A stretch of 7,112 nt of DNA, from the NCBI GenBank assembly GCA_964349045.1, contig CAYGFI010000207.1, positions 1-7,112 of the forward strand, given 5' to 3'. How positions within the stretch are numbered: the stretch's first letter is position 1; every line of letters begins with the position of its first letter. Origin of the DNA: JACJXF01 sp964349045. Lineage in GTDB: Bacteria; Bacteroidota; Bacteroidia; Bacteroidales; GCA-2748055. The notes beneath the pieces were generated by a model. That model was given only the letters and a program-made list of their open reading frames with translations. It was not told where the DNA came from and did not search any database. This document shows positions 6,115 to 7,112 of this stretch, in pieces. The position numbers and the translations under genes were made by a program.

Positions 6115-6978
6115 TTAATCCATTATTGATTTCCCTTTAATATATTCACCCAGGATACCCAGTTCACTCGTAAATGGACGGATTGCATCAAGGGATTTCC
6201 TGTACCAATCATAATCATCAAAAATTACGTCAACATAAAACTGGTACTCCCAGTCTTTTCCCATGATTGGTAGCGATTGTATTTTAGACAAGTTAATATC
6301 ATAGTAGGATAAAATTGATAAAATTTTTGAAAGAGATCCGGTCTTGTGTGCCAGTGCGAAATGTATCGATGATTTGTTTACAACAGAAGTATCAACAGAA
6401 TGCCCGTTTGTTTCACGCAGGATGAGAAAGCGCGTATAATTCATTTTATTGGTTTCAATTCCGGGGGCAAGGATTTCAAGATCGTATTTTTCAGCCGCCA
6501 GATCACTGGCAATAGCGGCTTTCCCGGTGAGATTTTCATCATGAATCAATTTGGCGCTTAGCGCTGTGTCAATACTTTCGATAACAGTGATATTCGGATA
6601 ATTATCGAAAAAAAGCTGACATTGAAGAATTGCCATTGGATGGGAATATACTTCTTTGATATTTTCGATCTTTTGTCCTTTGAGAGCCACAAGATTTTGT
6701 CTTATCCGTAAATAAATCTCCCCCACAATTTGCATTCTGGAATCCTTGATAATCAGATAATTTGGAATAATACTTCCGGCAAGGGAATTTTCAATCGCCA
6801 TGATTCCATAATCAACCTGACGCTGCTTAAGCGAAGTCATAAGCTCCTTAAAGGTGTTATTTGGCTTAATATCAATTTCCAATGGTTCAAAATAGGCTTT
6901 GGCGGCAATCTCATGAAATGCCCCATACCCACCCTGAATAGCAATCGAGATCGGTTTGTTTTCGGAACTTGCTTCCAT
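6115..6978 (-). CDS. pheA: Prephenate dehydratase with ACT domain
   Basis: PheA decarboxylates and dehydrates prephenate to phenylpyruvate, the committed step to phenylalanine. The catalytic domain (about 9-190) shows IQGGYGAFHE at 14-23, IMAIENSLAGS at 59-69, YSHPMAILQC at 111-120, AAIAS at 154-158 and the catalytic YTRF at 181-184. A regulatory ACT domain follows (about 203-278, with KTGSLSKIL at 212-220). In many bacteria this domain binds Phe through GALV and ESRP motifs. Here these read GSLS and QSLP (234-237), so Phe binding cannot be assumed. The 287 aa length is normal for a monofunctional enzyme; its mutase partner is the domain fused to the next gene. It is the first structural gene of the operon. 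Its ATG lies 14 nt after a terminator-like hairpin that is probably an attenuator. No Shine-Dalgarno is visible. Confidence 0.96.
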   Translation of the reverse strand: MEASSENKPISIAIQGGYGAFHEIAAKAYFEPLEIDIKPNNTFKELMTSLKQRQVDYGIMAIENSLAGSIIPNYLIIKDSRMQIVGEIYLRIRQNLVALKGQKIENIKEVYSHPMAILQCQLFFDNYPNITVIESIDTALSAKLIHDENLTGKAAIASDLAAEKYDLEILAPGIETNKMNYTRFLILRETNGHSVDTSVVNKSSIHFALAHKTGSLSKILSILSYYDINLSKIQSLPIMGKDWEYQFYVDVIFDDYDWYRKSLDAIRPFTSELGILGEYIKGKSIMD

Positions 6979-6992
6979 ATTTGTTTACTATT

Positions 6993-7024
6993 AAAAAAGG
7001 CCCCGTTTAAACCGGGACCTTTTT
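6993..7024 (-). terminator. Intrinsic terminator / attenuator hairpin upstream of pheA
   Basis: On the - strand the RNA arms AAAAAGGUCCCG and CGGGGCCUUUUU form a 12-bp stem around a 7-nt loop, followed by a run of six U including those in the stem. One pair is a G-U wobble (7017 with 7001). In the + direction the same pair is an A-C mismatch, so the hairpin is best formed by - strand transcripts, which matches the operon direction. It lies between the leader stop codons and the pheA ATG. It would therefore end transcription before the structural genes unless it is prevented from folding. Confidence 0.88.
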
Positions 7025-7062
7025 ATGTGATTATTACGTTTGTAAATCCATAGAAATCCCGG
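7012..7062 (-). promoter_or_regulatory. Candidate antiterminator pairing for the attenuator
   Basis: In the - strand RNA, CCGGGAUUU (7062 to 7054, inside the leader reading frame) can pair with AGGUCCCGG (7020 to 7012), which is most of the terminator's 5' arm. This gives 9 bp, including two G-U pairs, and excludes the terminator. The loop is 33 nt (7021-7053) and contains the leader's stop codons. A ribosome at the stop would occupy roughly this loop and hinder the pairing. A ribosome stalled on the aromatic codons further upstream would leave it free. This is inference from base pairing; no folding calculation was done. Confidence 0.55.
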
Positions 7063-7112
7063 GAACCTGTTTCACAGTAAAATAAAAAAAATAGAAACGT
7101 GCTGTTAAGGAT
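7034..7112 (-). CDS. Leader peptide rich in Phe/Tyr codons (5' end beyond window)
   Basis: Reading the - strand from the window edge, the frame encodes SLTARFYFFYFTV, then KQVPGISMDLQT, then two TAA stops in tandem (7034-7036 and 7031-7033). Codons 7096 to 7079 are TTC TAT TTT TTT TAT TTT, six aromatic residues in a row (Phe-Tyr-Phe-Phe-Tyr-Phe). A strong terminator begins 6 nt after the second stop, and pheA follows. This is the arrangement of amino-acid-biosynthesis leader peptides such as PheL, and the codons match the products of the operon. The start codon is outside the window; an in-frame GTG (7073-7075) and ATG (7049-7051) both lie after the aromatic run. The alternative, that this is the C-terminus of a longer upstream protein, cannot be excluded from here. 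Confidence 0.72.
   Translation of the reverse strand, partial: SLTARFYFFYFTVKQVPGISMDLQT

Noticed and set aside
5705..6118. A 137-codon + strand open frame opposite the DAHP synthase domain
   Set aside because: It is antisense to conserved catalytic motifs, Ser/Thr/Arg-rich as shadow frames often are, and resembles no known family.
7001..7024. The hairpin as a bidirectional terminator also serving a + strand gene
   Set aside because: The + strand version has an A-C mismatch in the stem, and no + strand gene ends nearby.
7034..7051. The mini frame ATG GAT TTA CAA ACG TAA as the leader peptide itself
   Set aside because: It is only the in-frame tail of the longer leader frame. It lacks the aromatic codons and has no ribosome binding site.
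6730..7053. A + strand open frame running across the pheA 5' end, the terminator and part of the leader
   Set aside because: It reads through the hairpin and antisense to pheA, and has no domain or translation signal.

Overview
The window looks like a piece of chromosome from a member of the Bacteroidetes (Bacteroidota), probably an uncultured or lightly studied lineage near the Bacteroidales/Marinilabiliales. The DNA is moderately AT-rich. Most starts lack a strong Shine-Dalgarno sequence. The DAHP synthase carries a C-terminal chorismate mutase, a fusion typical of this phylum. The proteins have the phylum's usual motif variants, for example GGHFSGR in chorismate synthase and QSLP in the prephenate dehydratase ACT domain. 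The lineage call is inference from protein character; no search was run.

Layout. Positions 1-83 are a degenerate 7-bp tandem repeat (consensus TCCCGTC) that runs off the left edge. tilS (tRNA-Ile lysidine synthetase) follows on the + strand. It meets tyrA tail to tail with 11 bp between the stop codons. Everything from 1466 to the right edge is on the - strand. Reading in the direction of transcription (right to left), the order is: an aromatic-rich leader reading frame, an intrinsic terminator/attenuator, pheA (prephenate dehydratase), the DAHP synthase-chorismate mutase fusion, aroB, aroD, aroC, a 108-bp gap holding a degenerate 8-bp repeat, and tyrA (prephenate dehydrogenase).

How the genes work together. 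The fused enzyme both opens the shikimate pathway (DAHP) and converts chorismate to prephenate. AroB and AroD carry out steps 2 and 3, and AroC makes chorismate. PheA and TyrA then split prephenate towards Phe and Tyr. Shikimate dehydrogenase (aroE), shikimate kinase (aroK), EPSP synthase (aroA) and the aromatic aminotransferase are not in this window and must be encoded elsewhere. pheA through aroC are tightly packed (gaps of 5-12 nt or overlaps of 4 and 14 nt) and are very likely one transcript.

The most interesting signal lies at the right edge, in the 134 nt upstream of pheA. A reading frame open to the window edge contains six aromatic codons in a row (Phe-Tyr-Phe-Phe-Tyr-Phe) and ends in tandem TAA stops. 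A strong intrinsic terminator follows 6 nt after the second stop. Part of the leader frame can pair with the terminator's 5' arm in place of the terminator. This is the layout of a ribosome-mediated transcription attenuator that senses both Phe-tRNA and Tyr-tRNA and would control the whole operon. The peptide's start and the promoter lie beyond the window. Nothing here points to a mobile element, CRISPR array, defence system or RNA gene.
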